A DNA stretch of 64,000 bases. It comes from Cellulomonas sp. KH9 (GTDB lineage Bacteria > Actinomycetota > Actinomycetes > Actinomycetales > Cellulomonadaceae). The number at the start of each line of letters is the position of its first letter. Positions within the stretch are counted from its first letter, which is position 1. The stretch is from contig NZ_FOSE01000001.1 in the NCBI RefSeq assembly GCF_900114185.1, positions 1,141,749 through 1,205,748 on the forward strand, in the 5' to 3' direction. Below the pieces are notes generated by a model. The model worked only from the letters and a program-made list of their open reading frames with translations. It made no database searches and was not told the DNA's origin. Shown here piece after piece: positions 19,363 through 27,872 of the stretch. The position numbers were made by a program, and so were the translations under genes.

Positions 19363-20844
19363 TCAGACGCGGAGGCGGGTGACGATCCCGTCCTTGACGA
19401 CGAGGACCTCCTCCAACCCCTCGACAGGCTCGGCGCGGAGCGCGGCGGCGACCTGGGCGTGGGTCACGACAGTGTCGTCCAGGTTCAGCACGATGCGCGA
19501 CGTCTGACCGGACGCCACCTTCCGGAGGATGGTCGACCGGATGTTGCGGGCGTTCGGCGTGGAGGGGGAGAAGGCGTCGAAGACGCGGCCCTCGACCGTG
19601 TAGTCGGGGTTCTTCGGGCCCGGGACGTCGGGGTTCTGGACCACCTCGTACCCCTCGCGTGCCAGCGTCGTGGCGCTGTCGTTCTCGCGCTCGAGGCTGC
19701 GCCGGGTCGCGTCGTCCTGGTCGGGGGAGATCCGGGTGGGACGGCCGCCGGGGACCGCTGACGGGTCTGGTGCGCGGGACGGCAAGGTGGCGTCACCGTG
19801 GGTCAGCTGCAGGAGTCGCCGCCGCCACGACGCGGGCAGGTGCGTGAGGGCCTGCTGCAGGATCTTGCCGACGACGCCCACACCGATCAGCGAGGTGAGT
19901 GCCAGGCCGAGCTCGATGGACCCGCGCTTGACCAGCTCCTGGCCGTCGATCTTGCCTTCGCCCCAGTCGGCGGCCACGTCGAGGAAGTCCCCGACCGAGA
20001 CGAGGGTGAACCCGACGCCGAGGATCTTCAGTCCGAACGTGAGCCCGGCGACGGCGCCGGCGGCCCCGCCGGGTACGGCGCCGACGCCGAACCCGAAGAT
20101 CGCGCCGGCGGCGGTGCCGCCCATGGCGCCGATGACCGCCAGGGCCACGGACAGCACGACACCCACGACCACGAGGACCCAGCCGACGATCCGCAGGGCG
20201 TCGGCCAGGAACCGGAACACCGCGACGTGCCGGCCGATGAACTCGCGGACCCCGGCCAGGTGGGTGTCGATCCACGCACCGAGGTCGGCGGTGGTGCGTT
20301 CCCACCAGTCCCCGATGGCCGCCCCGGCGTCGGTGACGGCCTCCCAGGCCTGCCCGGCCTTGTCGGCGACCCACTGCGTGCCGTCGGCGACGGCGTCGGA
20401 GGCGTCGTCCCACCGGTCGGCGAGCCAGCCACCGATCCCGCGGGACTCCTGGGCCTGCTGCTCGTCGGCCTCGACCTCGGCCTGGGAGGTCGCCGCCCAG
20501 GTCAGCGTCGTGCCGCCGTCGTCCAGGGGCGTGGCGGTGAACGGCAGGGCGAGGGGTGCGGGGTCGACGTCGAGCACGGGGATCGGCCCGTCGACCGGGC
20601 CGTACCGCAGCTGCTCCAGCGCCCGGGCCCGGTTCAGGTGCCGGTCGACCACGGGCAGCACGTGCGAGCCGAGCCGGTCGCGTGCGCCGAGCACGTCGTC
20701 GAACCCCGCGGTGCGCACCCCCAGCGCGAGCGCACGGGCCCGCAGTGCGGCCCAGTCCTCGTCCACCGCGTCCCGCACCGCCGCGACGTCCGTGCGCACA
20801 CCCGCGACCGCCTCGGCGCTGATCTCCACGACGCGCACCGTCAT
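19363..20844 (-). CDS. Polymorphic toxin with CdiA-type tRNase C-terminus
   Basis: 493 residues. Residues 1-85 form a charged helical domain, 138-205 a Trp-rich helical region (GGWLADRWDDASDAV, GDWWERTTADLG), and 205-290 two hydrophobic Gly/Ala-rich membrane-like segments. Residues 381-493 match the CdiA C-terminal tRNase pattern: SLERENDSATTLAREGYE, QNPDVPG, KNPDYTVEGRVFDAFSP, ARNIRSTILRKV and GQTSRIVLNLDD. There is no signal peptide, so export may use a type VII-like route. The ATG at 20844 has a GGAAGGGGG site. The immunity gene follows. The nuclease call is good; target and delivery are inferred. Confidence 0.72.
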   Translation of the reverse strand: MTVRVVEISAEAVAGVRTDVAAVRDAVDEDWAALRARALALGVRTAGFDDVLGARDRLGSHVLPVVDRHLNRARALEQLRYGPVDGPIPVLDVDPAPLALPFTATPLDDGGTTLTWAATSQAEVEADEQQAQESRGIGGWLADRWDDASDAVADGTQWVADKAGQAWEAVTDAGAAIGDWWERTTADLGAWIDTHLAGVREFIGRHVAVFRFLADALRIVGWVLVVVGVVLSVALAVIGAMGGTAAGAIFGFGVGAVPGGAAGAVAGLTFGLKILGVGFTLVSVGDFLDVAADWGEGKIDGQELVKRGSIELGLALTSLIGVGVVGKILQQALTHLPASWRRRLLQLTHGDATLPSRAPDPSAVPGGRPTRISPDQDDATRRSLERENDSATTLAREGYEVVQNPDVPGPKNPDYTVEGRVFDAFSPSTPNARNIRSTILRKVASGQTSRIVLNLDDTVVTHAQVAAALRAEPVEGLEEVLVVKDGIVTRLRV

Positions 20845-20985
20845 GCACCCCCTTCCAGGTGGCCGACGGCCCGAGGACCGGTGACGGTCGGTCCCGGAAA
20901 GTACCGGTCCGGGACCACGGGCGGAAGCAGGTGTCCGGCGGCAGCCGTCCGGGCGCGGCTCCCGCCGGCACGGCAGGATGGTCGC

Positions 20986-22482
20986 GTGCTGACCTCCTGG
21001 AGCTCCGACGACGTGCGCGCGGCGGAGCGACCGCTGCTCGCTGCCGGGGTGCCGCTGATGGAGCGCGCGGCGTTCGCGCTCGCGGTGCACGTGGGGCGTG
21101 AGCTGCGCGCCACGCGCGGCCGGGTCGGCGGCGCGCGGGTGACGCTGCTGGTCGGGTCCGGGAACAACGGCGGCGACACGCTGCACGCGGGGGCGCTGCT
21201 GGCCCGCCGCGGTGCGCAGGTCACGGCGCTGCTCACGTCGGACCGCACCCACGCCGGCGGCCTGGACGCGCTGCGGGCCGCCCACGGCCGTGTCGTCCCG
21301 ACTCCCGACGACGCCGCGGCGGACGACGCCGCGCGGCACCTGGCGCGCGCGGACGTGGTGCTCGACGGCCTGCTGGGCATCGGCGGACGCGGTGGCGTGC
21401 GCGGCCCCGGGGCGCGGCTGGTGGCCCGGCTGCGGGCCCTGGACGCCGACGCGCGCCCGCTGGTGGTCGCGGTCGACGTGCCCTCGGGGGTCGGTGTCGA
21501 CGACGGCACCCGCACCGGGGAGGTGGCGGACGCCGACCTCACCGTGACCTTCGGCGCGTGCAAGCCGGCGCTGCTGCTGCCGCCCGCGGCGGACGCGGCC
21601 GGCCGCGTCGAGGTGGTCGACCTGGGGCTGGCGCTGCCGGACCGCCCGGCCGTGGCCCGGCTCGAGGCGGCCGACGTCGCCGCGCTGTGGCCGCTGCCCG
21701 GCCGTGACGCGCACAAGTACGTGCGCGGCGTGCTCGGCGTGGTCGCCGGGTCGGCCCGGTACCCCGGTGCCGCGGTGCTGCAGGCGGCCGGTGCGGTGCG
21801 CGCGGGCGTGGGCATGGTGCGCTACCTCGGGTCCGCCGGACCGCAGGTGCTGGCCGCGCACCCGGAGGTCGTCGTCGGGGAGGGGCGCGTGCAGGCGTGG
21901 GTGGTGGGCTCCGGCGTCGCGCCGGACGACCACGAGCAGCGCGCCCGCGTGCGCGACGCGCTGACCCACGCGCTCGCGCACGACGAGCCGGCCGTGGTCG
22001 ACGCCGGCGCGCTCGAGCTCCTGCCCGACCGGGTGCCGCCCCACGTCGTCCTCACGCCGCACGCGGGGGAGCTCGCCGCCCTGCTCACCGCGCGCGGTGC
22101 GCACACCGCCCGCGTCGACGTCGAGGCCGCCCCGCTGACCCACGCGCGCCACGCGCACGAGCTGACGGGTGCCACCGTGCTGCTCAAGGGCGGCACCACG
22201 GTCGTCGTCGGGCCCCACGGCGCGGCGTACGCGCAGGCGGACGGCCCCTCGTGGCTCGCGACCGCCGGCGCCGGCGACGTCCTGGGCGGTGTGCTCGGGG
22301 CCCTGCTGGCCGGCCGGGCGCCCGACGCGGCGGGTGACCCGACCCTGCCGGCGGCGCTGGCGGCGGCCGCGGCGCTCGTCCACGGGCGCGCCGCGCACCA
22401 CGCCAACCCCGGCGGGCCGGTGTCCGCCACGGACGTGGCCGACGCGCTGCCCGCCGTCGTCGCCGGGCTGCTCCGCACGTGA
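20986..22482 (+). CDS. nnr: Bifunctional NAD(P)H-hydrate epimerase/dehydratase
   Basis: Repairs hydrated NADH and NADPH. The N-terminal epimerase half (1-210) has VGSGNNGGDTLHAG and VAVDVPSGVGVD. The C-terminal ADP-dependent dehydratase half (220-498) has HKYVRGVLGVVAGSARYPGAA, LTPHAGELAAL and TAGAGDVLGGVLGALLAG. Total 498 residues. The GTG at 20986 is the first in-frame start consistent with the family, and a CAGGAT box ends six bases before it. It overlaps the next gene by four bases. Confidence 0.95.
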   Translation: MLTSWSSDDVRAAERPLLAAGVPLMERAAFALAVHVGRELRATRGRVGGARVTLLVGSGNNGGDTLHAGALLARRGAQVTALLTSDRTHAGGLDALRAAHGRVVPTPDDAAADDAARHLARADVVLDGLLGIGGRGGVRGPGARLVARLRALDADARPLVVAVDVPSGVGVDDGTRTGEVADADLTVTFGACKPALLLPPAADAAGRVEVVDLGLALPDRPAVARLEAADVAALWPLPGRDAHKYVRGVLGVVAGSARYPGAAVLQAAGAVRAGVGMVRYLGSAGPQVLAAHPEVVVGEGRVQAWVVGSGVAPDDHEQRARVRDALTHALAHDEPAVVDAGALELLPDRVPPHVVLTPHAGELAALLTARGAHTARVDVEAAPLTHARHAHELTGATVLLKGGTTVVVGPHGAAYAQADGPSWLATAGAGDVLGGVLGALLAGRAPDAAGDPTLPAALAAAAALVHGRAAHHANPGGPVSATDVADALPAVVAGLLRT

Positions 22483-23159
22483 CGGGGCGACCTCCCGCAC
22501 CCGACCCGGCCCCCGCGGACCACGCCGTCGTGCCGCTCGCGCCGGCGCTGGAGCGGCGGCTGCACGCGCTGCTGGCCGCCGGCGGCCGCCGCGTGCTCGG
22601 CATCGCCGGGGCCCCGGGCGCCGGCAAGTCCACGCTGGCGGCGCAGGTGGCCGCGACCCTCGGCGGCGCGTGCGTCGTCGTGCCGATGGACGGGTTCCAC
22701 CTCGCGCAGTCCGAGCTGGAGCGCATCGGCCGCGCCGACCGCAAGGGGGCGCCCGACACGTTCGACGCCGACGGCTACGTCGCGCTGCTGCGGCGGCTGC
22801 GGGACCCGGCGCCCGGGCACGTCGTGTACGCCCCCGAGTACCGCCGCGACCTGCGGAACCCCGTGGCCGGGGCGGTCGCGGTGCCCGCCGACGTGCCGCT
22901 CGTCGTCACCGAGGGCAACTACCTGCTGCTCGACGACCACGGGTTCGGGCCCGTCGCCGGGCTGCTGGACGAGTCGTGGTTCGTGGCGCCCCCGGACGAC
23001 CTGCGTCTCGCGCGGCTCGTCGCGCGGCACGAGCGCTACGGCAAGCCGCCCGCCGCGGCGCTGGCGTGGTCCACGGGCCCGGACGCCGCCAACGCCCGCC
23101 TGGTCGCGCCGACGGCCGCGCGCGCGGACGTCGTCGTCGGCCCGGACCTGCTGGGCTGA
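22479..23159 (+). CDS. P-loop nucleoside/nucleotide kinase family protein
   Basis: 226 residues with a Walker A motif GIAGAPGAGKSTL (about 41-53), then VVVPMDGFHLAQSEL and TFDADGYVALLRRL, and VTEGNYLLLDDHG. This matches the uridine-kinase/phosphoribulokinase superfamily group that includes fructose- and nucleoside-kinase-like proteins of unknown substrate. The GTG overlaps the nnr stop (GTGA), implying coupled translation. It is not part of the usual nnr-alr order, so a lineage-specific addition is likely. Confidence 0.8.
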   Translation: MTGRPPAPDPAPADHAVVPLAPALERRLHALLAAGGRRVLGIAGAPGAGKSTLAAQVAATLGGACVVVPMDGFHLAQSELERIGRADRKGAPDTFDADGYVALLRRLRDPAPGHVVYAPEYRRDLRNPVAGAVAVPADVPLVVTEGNYLLLDDHGFGPVAGLLDESWFVAPPDDLRLARLVARHERYGKPPAAALAWSTGPDAANARLVAPTAARADVVVGPDLLG

Positions 23160-23252
23160 GCGGCGCGGCCGCCCGCGCGCCCGGCGGACCGACGGGACGG
23201 ACGACCGGCAGGGCGTCACGGGGTGGGACACCGCGGTGAGAGACTGGCGGGC

Positions 23253-24458
23253 GTGAACGACTTCCCGGCACGTGCGGTGGTCGACCTGGGCGCCGTGCGC
23301 GGCAACGTCCGTGCCCTGGTGGCCCACGCACCGAACGCGCAGGTCATGGCCGTCGTGAAGGGCGACGCGTACGGGCACGGGCTGGTGCCCGCCGCCCTCG
23401 CCGCCCTCGAGGGCGGTGCCACGTGGCTCGGCACCGCGCAGGTCTCCGAGGCGCTGCACCTGCGACGCGCCGGGGTCACCGGCGCCCGGATCCTCACGTG
23501 GCTGTACGCGCCCGGTGCACCGCTGCGCGAGGCCGTGGACGCGGACGTCGACCTGTCCGTCGCGTCGCGCTGGGCGCTGGACGAGGTCCTCGCGGCGGCC
23601 CGCACGGCGGGACGCACCGCGCGCGTCCACCTCAAGGTCGACACGGGGCTGGGCCGTAACGGGCTGCTGCCCGGCGAGCTGCCCGACGTGCTCGCGGCCG
23701 CGCTCGCGGCCGAGGCGGAGGGGCTGGTGCGCGTCGTCGGCGTGTGGTCGCACCTCGCGTTCGCGGACGACCCGGGCCACCCGGTGGTGCGGCAGCAGGC
23801 CGCGGTGTTCGCCGACGCGGTCGCGCTCGTCGAGGCCGCCGGTGCGCGGCTCGAGGTCCGCCACCTGGCCAACTCCGCGGCCACGCTCACCGCACCCGCG
23901 CTGCACTGGGACCTCGTGCGGCCCGGGATCGCGGTCTACGGGCTCTCGCCCGTGCCGCAGGTCGGCTCGCACGAGCGGTTCGGGCTGGTGCCCGCCATGA
24001 CGCTCGAGGCGGAGCTGGTGACGGTCAAGCACGTCCCCGCCGGGTCCGGGGTGTCCTACGGCCACGAGTACGTCGTGCCGCACGACACGGTGCTCGGCGT
24101 CGTGCCCCTCGGCTACGCCGACGGCATCCCGCGCCACGCGTCGGGGACCCGTGACCGCTGGGGTGGCCCCGTGCAGGTCGGCGGGCGGCGCCTGGGCGTC
24201 GCCGGGCGCGTGTGCATGGACCAGGTCGTCCTCGACCTCGGACCGGGCGCGCAGGACGCCGCGGGCGACCGCGTCGTGCTGTGGGGCGACGGTCGCGACG
24301 GCGGGCCGACGGCCCAGGACTGGGCCGAGGTCGCGGGCACCATCTCCTACGAGGTGGTCACCCGCCTCGGTGCGCGCGTGCCGCGCACCTACGTCGACAG
24401 CGAGCGCGGCGAGACCGCGGTGGCCGCGCTCACCACGAGCACCGGAGGTGCCGCATGA
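23253..24458 (+). CDS. alr: Alanine racemase
   Basis: A PLP enzyme that makes D-alanine for peptidoglycan. In the 401-residue protein Lys36 (VMAVVKGDAYGHG) binds PLP and Tyr269 (GVSYGHEYV) is the second catalytic base. The C-terminal domain shows GVAGRVCMDQVVLDLG. The GTG at 23253 follows a GAGACT box by seven bases, the same spacing and nearly the same sequence as at the ABC-F gene. It is the first gene of a tight alr-tsaE-tsaB-rimI-rhodanese run joined by four-base overlaps. Confidence 0.96.
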   Translation: MNDFPARAVVDLGAVRGNVRALVAHAPNAQVMAVVKGDAYGHGLVPAALAALEGGATWLGTAQVSEALHLRRAGVTGARILTWLYAPGAPLREAVDADVDLSVASRWALDEVLAAARTAGRTARVHLKVDTGLGRNGLLPGELPDVLAAALAAEAEGLVRVVGVWSHLAFADDPGHPVVRQQAAVFADAVALVEAAGARLEVRHLANSAATLTAPALHWDLVRPGIAVYGLSPVPQVGSHERFGLVPAMTLEAELVTVKHVPAGSGVSYGHEYVVPHDTVLGVVPLGYADGIPRHASGTRDRWGGPVQVGGRRLGVAGRVCMDQVVLDLGPGAQDAAGDRVVLWGDGRDGGPTAQDWAEVAGTISYEVVTRLGARVPRTYVDSERGETAVAALTTSTGGAA

Positions 24459-24997
24459 CCACGCAGGTGCGCCTGCCGGACGCCGAGGCGACGCGTGCCT
24501 GGGGCCGCGCGCTCGCGGGCGTCCTGAAGCCCGGTGACCTGCTCGTCCTCACCGGTGACCTCGGTGCCGGCAAGACGACCCTGACGCAGGGGCTCGGCGA
24601 GGGGCTGGGCGTGCGCGGGCAGGTCGCGTCGCCGACGTTCGTCATCGCGCGCGAGCACCCGCCGCTGCCGCGGCCGGACGGCACGCGCGGCCCGGCGCTC
24701 GTGCACGTGGACGCGTACCGGCTGGGGTCGCTCGACGAGATCGAGGCGCTGGACCTGGACTCGGCGCTCGACGAGTCGGTGACGGTCGTGGAGTGGGGCG
24801 GCGGCTGGGTCGAGGGGCTGAGCGAGGACCGGCTGGAGCTGGACCTGCAGCGTCCGCACGGCGGCGTGGGCGCCGACGTGGAGGACGCCGCGGCGGGCGA
24901 GCGGGTGCTGACGGTCCGCGCCGTGGGGGAGCGCTGGTCGGGTGTGGCGCTGCCGGACGGCGTGGCCGGGGCGCCGCAGGACGAGGAGGACGCATGA
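24455..24997 (+). CDS. tsaE: tRNA t6A biosynthesis ATPase TsaE
   Basis: With TsaB and TsaD it forms the complex that makes N6-threonylcarbamoyladenosine at tRNA A37. In the 180-residue protein the P-loop is TGDLGAGKTT (33-42), followed by VASPTFVIAREH, LVHVDAYRLGS and VVEWGGGW. The last 50 residues are a variable tail, longer than in E. coli TsaE. An ACCGGAGG site precedes the ATG, which overlaps the alr stop. Confidence 0.95.
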   Translation: MTTQVRLPDAEATRAWGRALAGVLKPGDLLVLTGDLGAGKTTLTQGLGEGLGVRGQVASPTFVIAREHPPLPRPDGTRGPALVHVDAYRLGSLDEIEALDLDSALDESVTVVEWGGGWVEGLSEDRLELDLQRPHGGVGADVEDAAAGERVLTVRAVGERWSGVALPDGVAGAPQDEEDA

Positions 24998-25728
24998 AGA
25001 GGTACCTGGGGATCGACACGTCGGGAGCCGTCTCGGCGGCCCTGGTGACGGTCGACGGCGACCACGTCCACGCACGCTCCGAGACGTTCGAGGAGCCGCG
25101 GCGGCACGCCGAGCGGCTCGCGCCGATCATCGAGCGCGCGCTCGAGCTCGAGGGGGCGGACCGCGCCGAGGTGCGCGGCATCGCCGTGGGCACCGGTCCC
25201 GCGCCGTTCACGGGGCTGCGCGCGGGCCTCGTCACCGCCCGGGTCCTGGGACTGGCGCTGGGGGTCCCGGTCTGGGGCGTGCCCGGCCCGGACGCGATCG
25301 CGGCCGCAGCGGCGGCGCACGGCCGCATCCCCGGTGGGGACGTCCCTGCACCGGGCGCGCTGCCCGACGGCACGCCCGTGCTCGTCGTCACCGACGCGCG
25401 CCGCCGCGAGGTCTACTGGGCACGGTACGAGGTCCGCGGCAGCGAGGCGGTGCGCGTCGCGCCACCCTCGGTCGGGGCACCGGCCGACGTGCCGCGCACA
25501 CCGGACGACGTCGTGCTGGGCACCGGGTGCGAGCTCTACCCCGAGGTCTTCGGTCCGCCGGACGAGCGGTTCGTCGGGGCGCCGCAGCTGCGGCACCCCG
25601 ATCCGTTCCGGCTGGTCCTGGTCGCCCTGGCCCGCGACGCCGCGGGTGAGCCGCAGCCCACGGAGCCGCTCTACCTGCGCCGGCCCGACGCGGTCCCGCC
25701 GGCGGGCGCCAAGCGGGTCCTGGCGTGA
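24994..25728 (+). CDS. tsaB: tRNA t6A biosynthesis protein TsaB
   Basis: 244 residues of the ASKHA fold starting MKRYLGIDTSGAVSAALV, with IAVGTGPAPFTGLRAGLVTARVLG and a DARRREVYWARY segment, as in TsaB. It lacks the metal-binding HxxxH of its paralogue TsaD and acts as the structural partner. The ATG follows GAGGAGGAC and overlaps the tsaE stop by four bases, so expression is coupled. Confidence 0.94.
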   Translation: MKRYLGIDTSGAVSAALVTVDGDHVHARSETFEEPRRHAERLAPIIERALELEGADRAEVRGIAVGTGPAPFTGLRAGLVTARVLGLALGVPVWGVPGPDAIAAAAAAHGRIPGGDVPAPGALPDGTPVLVVTDARRREVYWARYEVRGSEAVRVAPPSVGAPADVPRTPDDVVLGTGCELYPEVFGPPDERFVGAPQLRHPDPFRLVLVALARDAAGEPQPTEPLYLRRPDAVPPAGAKRVLA

Positions 25729-26210
25729 GCGCACCGCCCGTCGACGTGCGGGTCCGGCCCCTGGTGGCGGGTGACCTGTCCACGCTCGACCGGATGGAGC
25801 GCGCCCTGTTCGGGGTCAGCGCGTGGTCGCGGCAGATGCTCGCCGACGAGCTCGTCGGCCCGGGACGCACCTACGTCGGTGCGGAGCTCCCGGGCGGCTC
25901 GCTCGTCGGCTACGCGGGCATGTGGTTCGACGGTCGGGACGTGCAGATCATGACGGTCGCGACCGACCCCGGGTACCAGGGGCGGGGCGTGGGGCGGCGC
26001 ATGCTCACGACCTTGCTGGACCGGGCGCGCGAGCTGCGCGCCGAGTCGGTGCTGCTCGAGGTGCGGGTCGACAACGCCCCCGCGATCCACCTCTACGAGT
26101 CCCTGGGGTTCACGCAGCTCGGCCGCCGACGCGGGTACTACCAGCCCGAGAACGTCGACGCGTGGACGATGCAGCTGCTGCTGCCGGGGGCGGGGGCGGA
26201 GGCGTCGTGA
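25725..26210 (+). CDS. rimI: Ribosomal-protein-alanine N-acetyltransferase
   Basis: A 161-residue GNAT acetyltransferase. The acetyl-CoA motif is MTVATDPGYQGRGVGRRML (about 75-93), followed by VLLEVRVDNAPAIHLYESLGF and the RimI-type RRGYYQPENVDAWTMQL. RimI acetylates the N-terminus of ribosomal protein S18 in E. coli; its position between tsaB and tsaD is conserved in actinobacteria and supports the name. GTG start overlaps the tsaB stop (GTGA). Confidence 0.93.
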   Translation: MSAPPVDVRVRPLVAGDLSTLDRMERALFGVSAWSRQMLADELVGPGRTYVGAELPGGSLVGYAGMWFDGRDVQIMTVATDPGYQGRGVGRRMLTTLLDRARELRAESVLLEVRVDNAPAIHLYESLGFTQLGRRRGYYQPENVDAWTMQLLLPGAGAEAS

Positions 26211-27067
26211 CGGCCGCGACCGACGACGTGCGCCGTCGCGTGCTGGTCGACGTCGACGAGCTCGCCCGCCTGCTGGCCGACGACGAGCCGCCCGTGCTGC
26301 TCGACGTGCGGTGGGCGCTGGGGCGCGACGACGGGCACGAGCGCTACCTCGCCGCGCACGTGCCGGGCGCGGTGTACGTCGACCTCGACACCGAGCTCGC
26401 CGCGCCCGCGTCACCGGCCGCCGGCCGTCACCCGTTGCCCGACGTGGCGGACCTCGAGCGCGCTGCCCGGCGCTGGGGCGTGCGCGAGGGTGCCGCTGTC
26501 GTCGTGTACGACGAGACGGGAGGCGCCGCCGCGGCGCGGGCCTGGTGGCTGCTGCGCTGGGCGGGCGTGCGGGACGTGCGCCTGCTCGACGGCGGGCTGC
26601 CCGCGTGGGTGGCCGCCGGGTACGGCGTCGAGCCGGGCGAGGTGACGCCCGAGCCGGGTGACGTCGTGCTGCTGCCCGGTGCGCTGCCCACCGTCGACGC
26701 CGACGGCGCCGCGGCGCTCGCGGCCGACGGGGTGCTGCTCGACGCCCGCGCGGCCGAGCGGTACGCCGGCCGCGTCGAGCCGGTCGACCCGCGCGCCGGG
26801 CACGTCCCCGGGGCGGTGAGCGCCCCGACGGCCGCGAACCTGGACCCCGACGGGCGGTTCCTGCCCGCGGACGCGCTGCGGGCGAGGTTCGCCGGGCTGG
26901 GCGTCACGCCCGGTGCCGGCGTGCCTGTGGGCGTCTACTGCGGGTCGGGCGTCACCGCGGCGCACGAGGTCGCGGCTCTCGCGTCGATCGGCGTGGTGTC
27001 CGTCCTCTACCCGGGTTCGTGGTCGCAGTGGTCGAACGACCCGGCCCGCCCGGTCGCCACCGACTGA
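26207..27067 (+). CDS. Two-domain rhodanese sulfurtransferase
   Basis: 286 residues with two rhodanese domains. The N-terminal one (about 12-142) is inactive-type (VVYDETGGAAAARAWW, no Cys). The C-terminal one (about 160-286) has the active loop VYCGSGVTAAHEV with Cys245, so it is probably a thiosulfate or 3-mercaptopyruvate sulfurtransferase (SseA-like). The GTG overlaps the rimI stop. In M. tuberculosis tsaD follows rimI directly, so this gene and the reverse nitroreductase are inserted here. Confidence 0.92.
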   Translation: MTAATDDVRRRVLVDVDELARLLADDEPPVLLDVRWALGRDDGHERYLAAHVPGAVYVDLDTELAAPASPAAGRHPLPDVADLERAARRWGVREGAAVVVYDETGGAAAARAWWLLRWAGVRDVRLLDGGLPAWVAAGYGVEPGEVTPEPGDVVLLPGALPTVDADGAAALAADGVLLDARAAERYAGRVEPVDPRAGHVPGAVSAPTAANLDPDGRFLPADALRARFAGLGVTPGAGVPVGVYCGSGVTAAHEVAALASIGVVSVLYPGSWSQWSNDPARPVATD

Positions 27068-27118
27068 GCGGGGACGCCCGCCGGCCCGAGGGCGCGGCGG
27101 GGCCCCCGCGCGGCGACG

Positions 27119-27784
27119 TCAGACCTCGCGGGCGACCTGGTCCCAGGACAGACGCGGGGCGCGCGGCCGGTCCGTGCCGGTGCCGTCGGGCCACCCGACG
27201 TTGAGCACGGACAACGTCCGCCACGAGGTGCCGGCGAGCAGGTCGGCGTCGATGGCGGCGGCGTCGATGCCCGTCATCGGGCCGACACCGAGGCCGGCGG
27301 CGCGCAGGCCGACGACGAGGTAGCCGGTCTGCAGCCACGCGTTGTCGCGTGCCATGCGCTCGCGCACGTCGGGCACGCCCGCGAGGCGCTCGCCCGACGT
27401 GGGCGCGTGCGGCACCAGGGTCGGGAAGTGGTGGTGGAAGTCGCTGTCTGCCGCGACGACGAGCGTCAGCGGTGCCGCGAGGACGCGCGCCCGGTTGAAC
27501 TCGGCCACGTGCGCCGCCAGACGCTCGCGGGACTCGGGGCTGCGGACCACGAGCAGCCGCAGCGGCGTCGCGTTGTTGGCCGTGGGACCCCAGCGGACGG
27601 CGTCGTGGACGTCGCGCAGCAGGTCGTCGGGCACGGGCTCGTCGCGGAACCGGCTCACGGTGCGCGCGTCGCGGAACAGCGCCTCGACGGCCGGGGGGAC
27701 CGGCGTGGTGGCGTCCGGGTCCGCGGGTCCCGTGAGGGCGGTCGGGTCGAGGGTCGGGTCGTCGATGACGTCGCTGGTGCTCAC
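27119..27784 (-). CDS. Nitroreductase family protein (RutE-like)
   Basis: 221 residues with the FMN-binding nitroreductase pattern: [39 protein letters not shown], then [16 protein letters not shown] and [11 protein letters not shown]. It is closest to the malonic semialdehyde reductase/RutE-like group (inference). A GTG at 27784 is chosen because GAGG lies five bases upstream; a longer form up to 27829 is less likely. It lies between and opposite to rhodanese and tsaD. Confidence 0.88.
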   Translation of the reverse strand: MSTSDVIDDPTLDPTALTGPADPDATTPVPPAVEALFRDARTVSRFRDEPVPDDLLRDVHDAVRWGPTANNATPLRLLVVRSPESRERLAAHVAEFNRARVLAAPLTLVVAADSDFHHHFPTLVPHAPTSGERLAGVPDVRERMARDNAWLQTGYLVVGLRAAGLGVGPMTGIDAAAIDADLLAGTSWRTLSVLNVGWPDGTGTDRPRAPRLSWDQVAREV

Positions 27785-27859
27785 GGTGCCTCGAACAGTC
27801 CATGCGGACGCATCGATACCCCGGGGCAACCATGAGGTCCGTCACGTCGGCGGCACGCC

Positions 27860-27865
27860 TATCCT
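27860..27865 (+). promoter_or_regulatory. Leaderless-type promoter of tsaD
   Basis: TATCCT ends exactly seven bases before the tsaD GTG, with no Shine-Dalgarno between. The predicted start of transcription falls on or next to the start codon. It frees tsaD from the upstream alr-rimI operon, from which it is cut off by the reverse nitroreductase gene. Confidence 0.6.
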
Positions 27866-27872
27866 GGACGTC

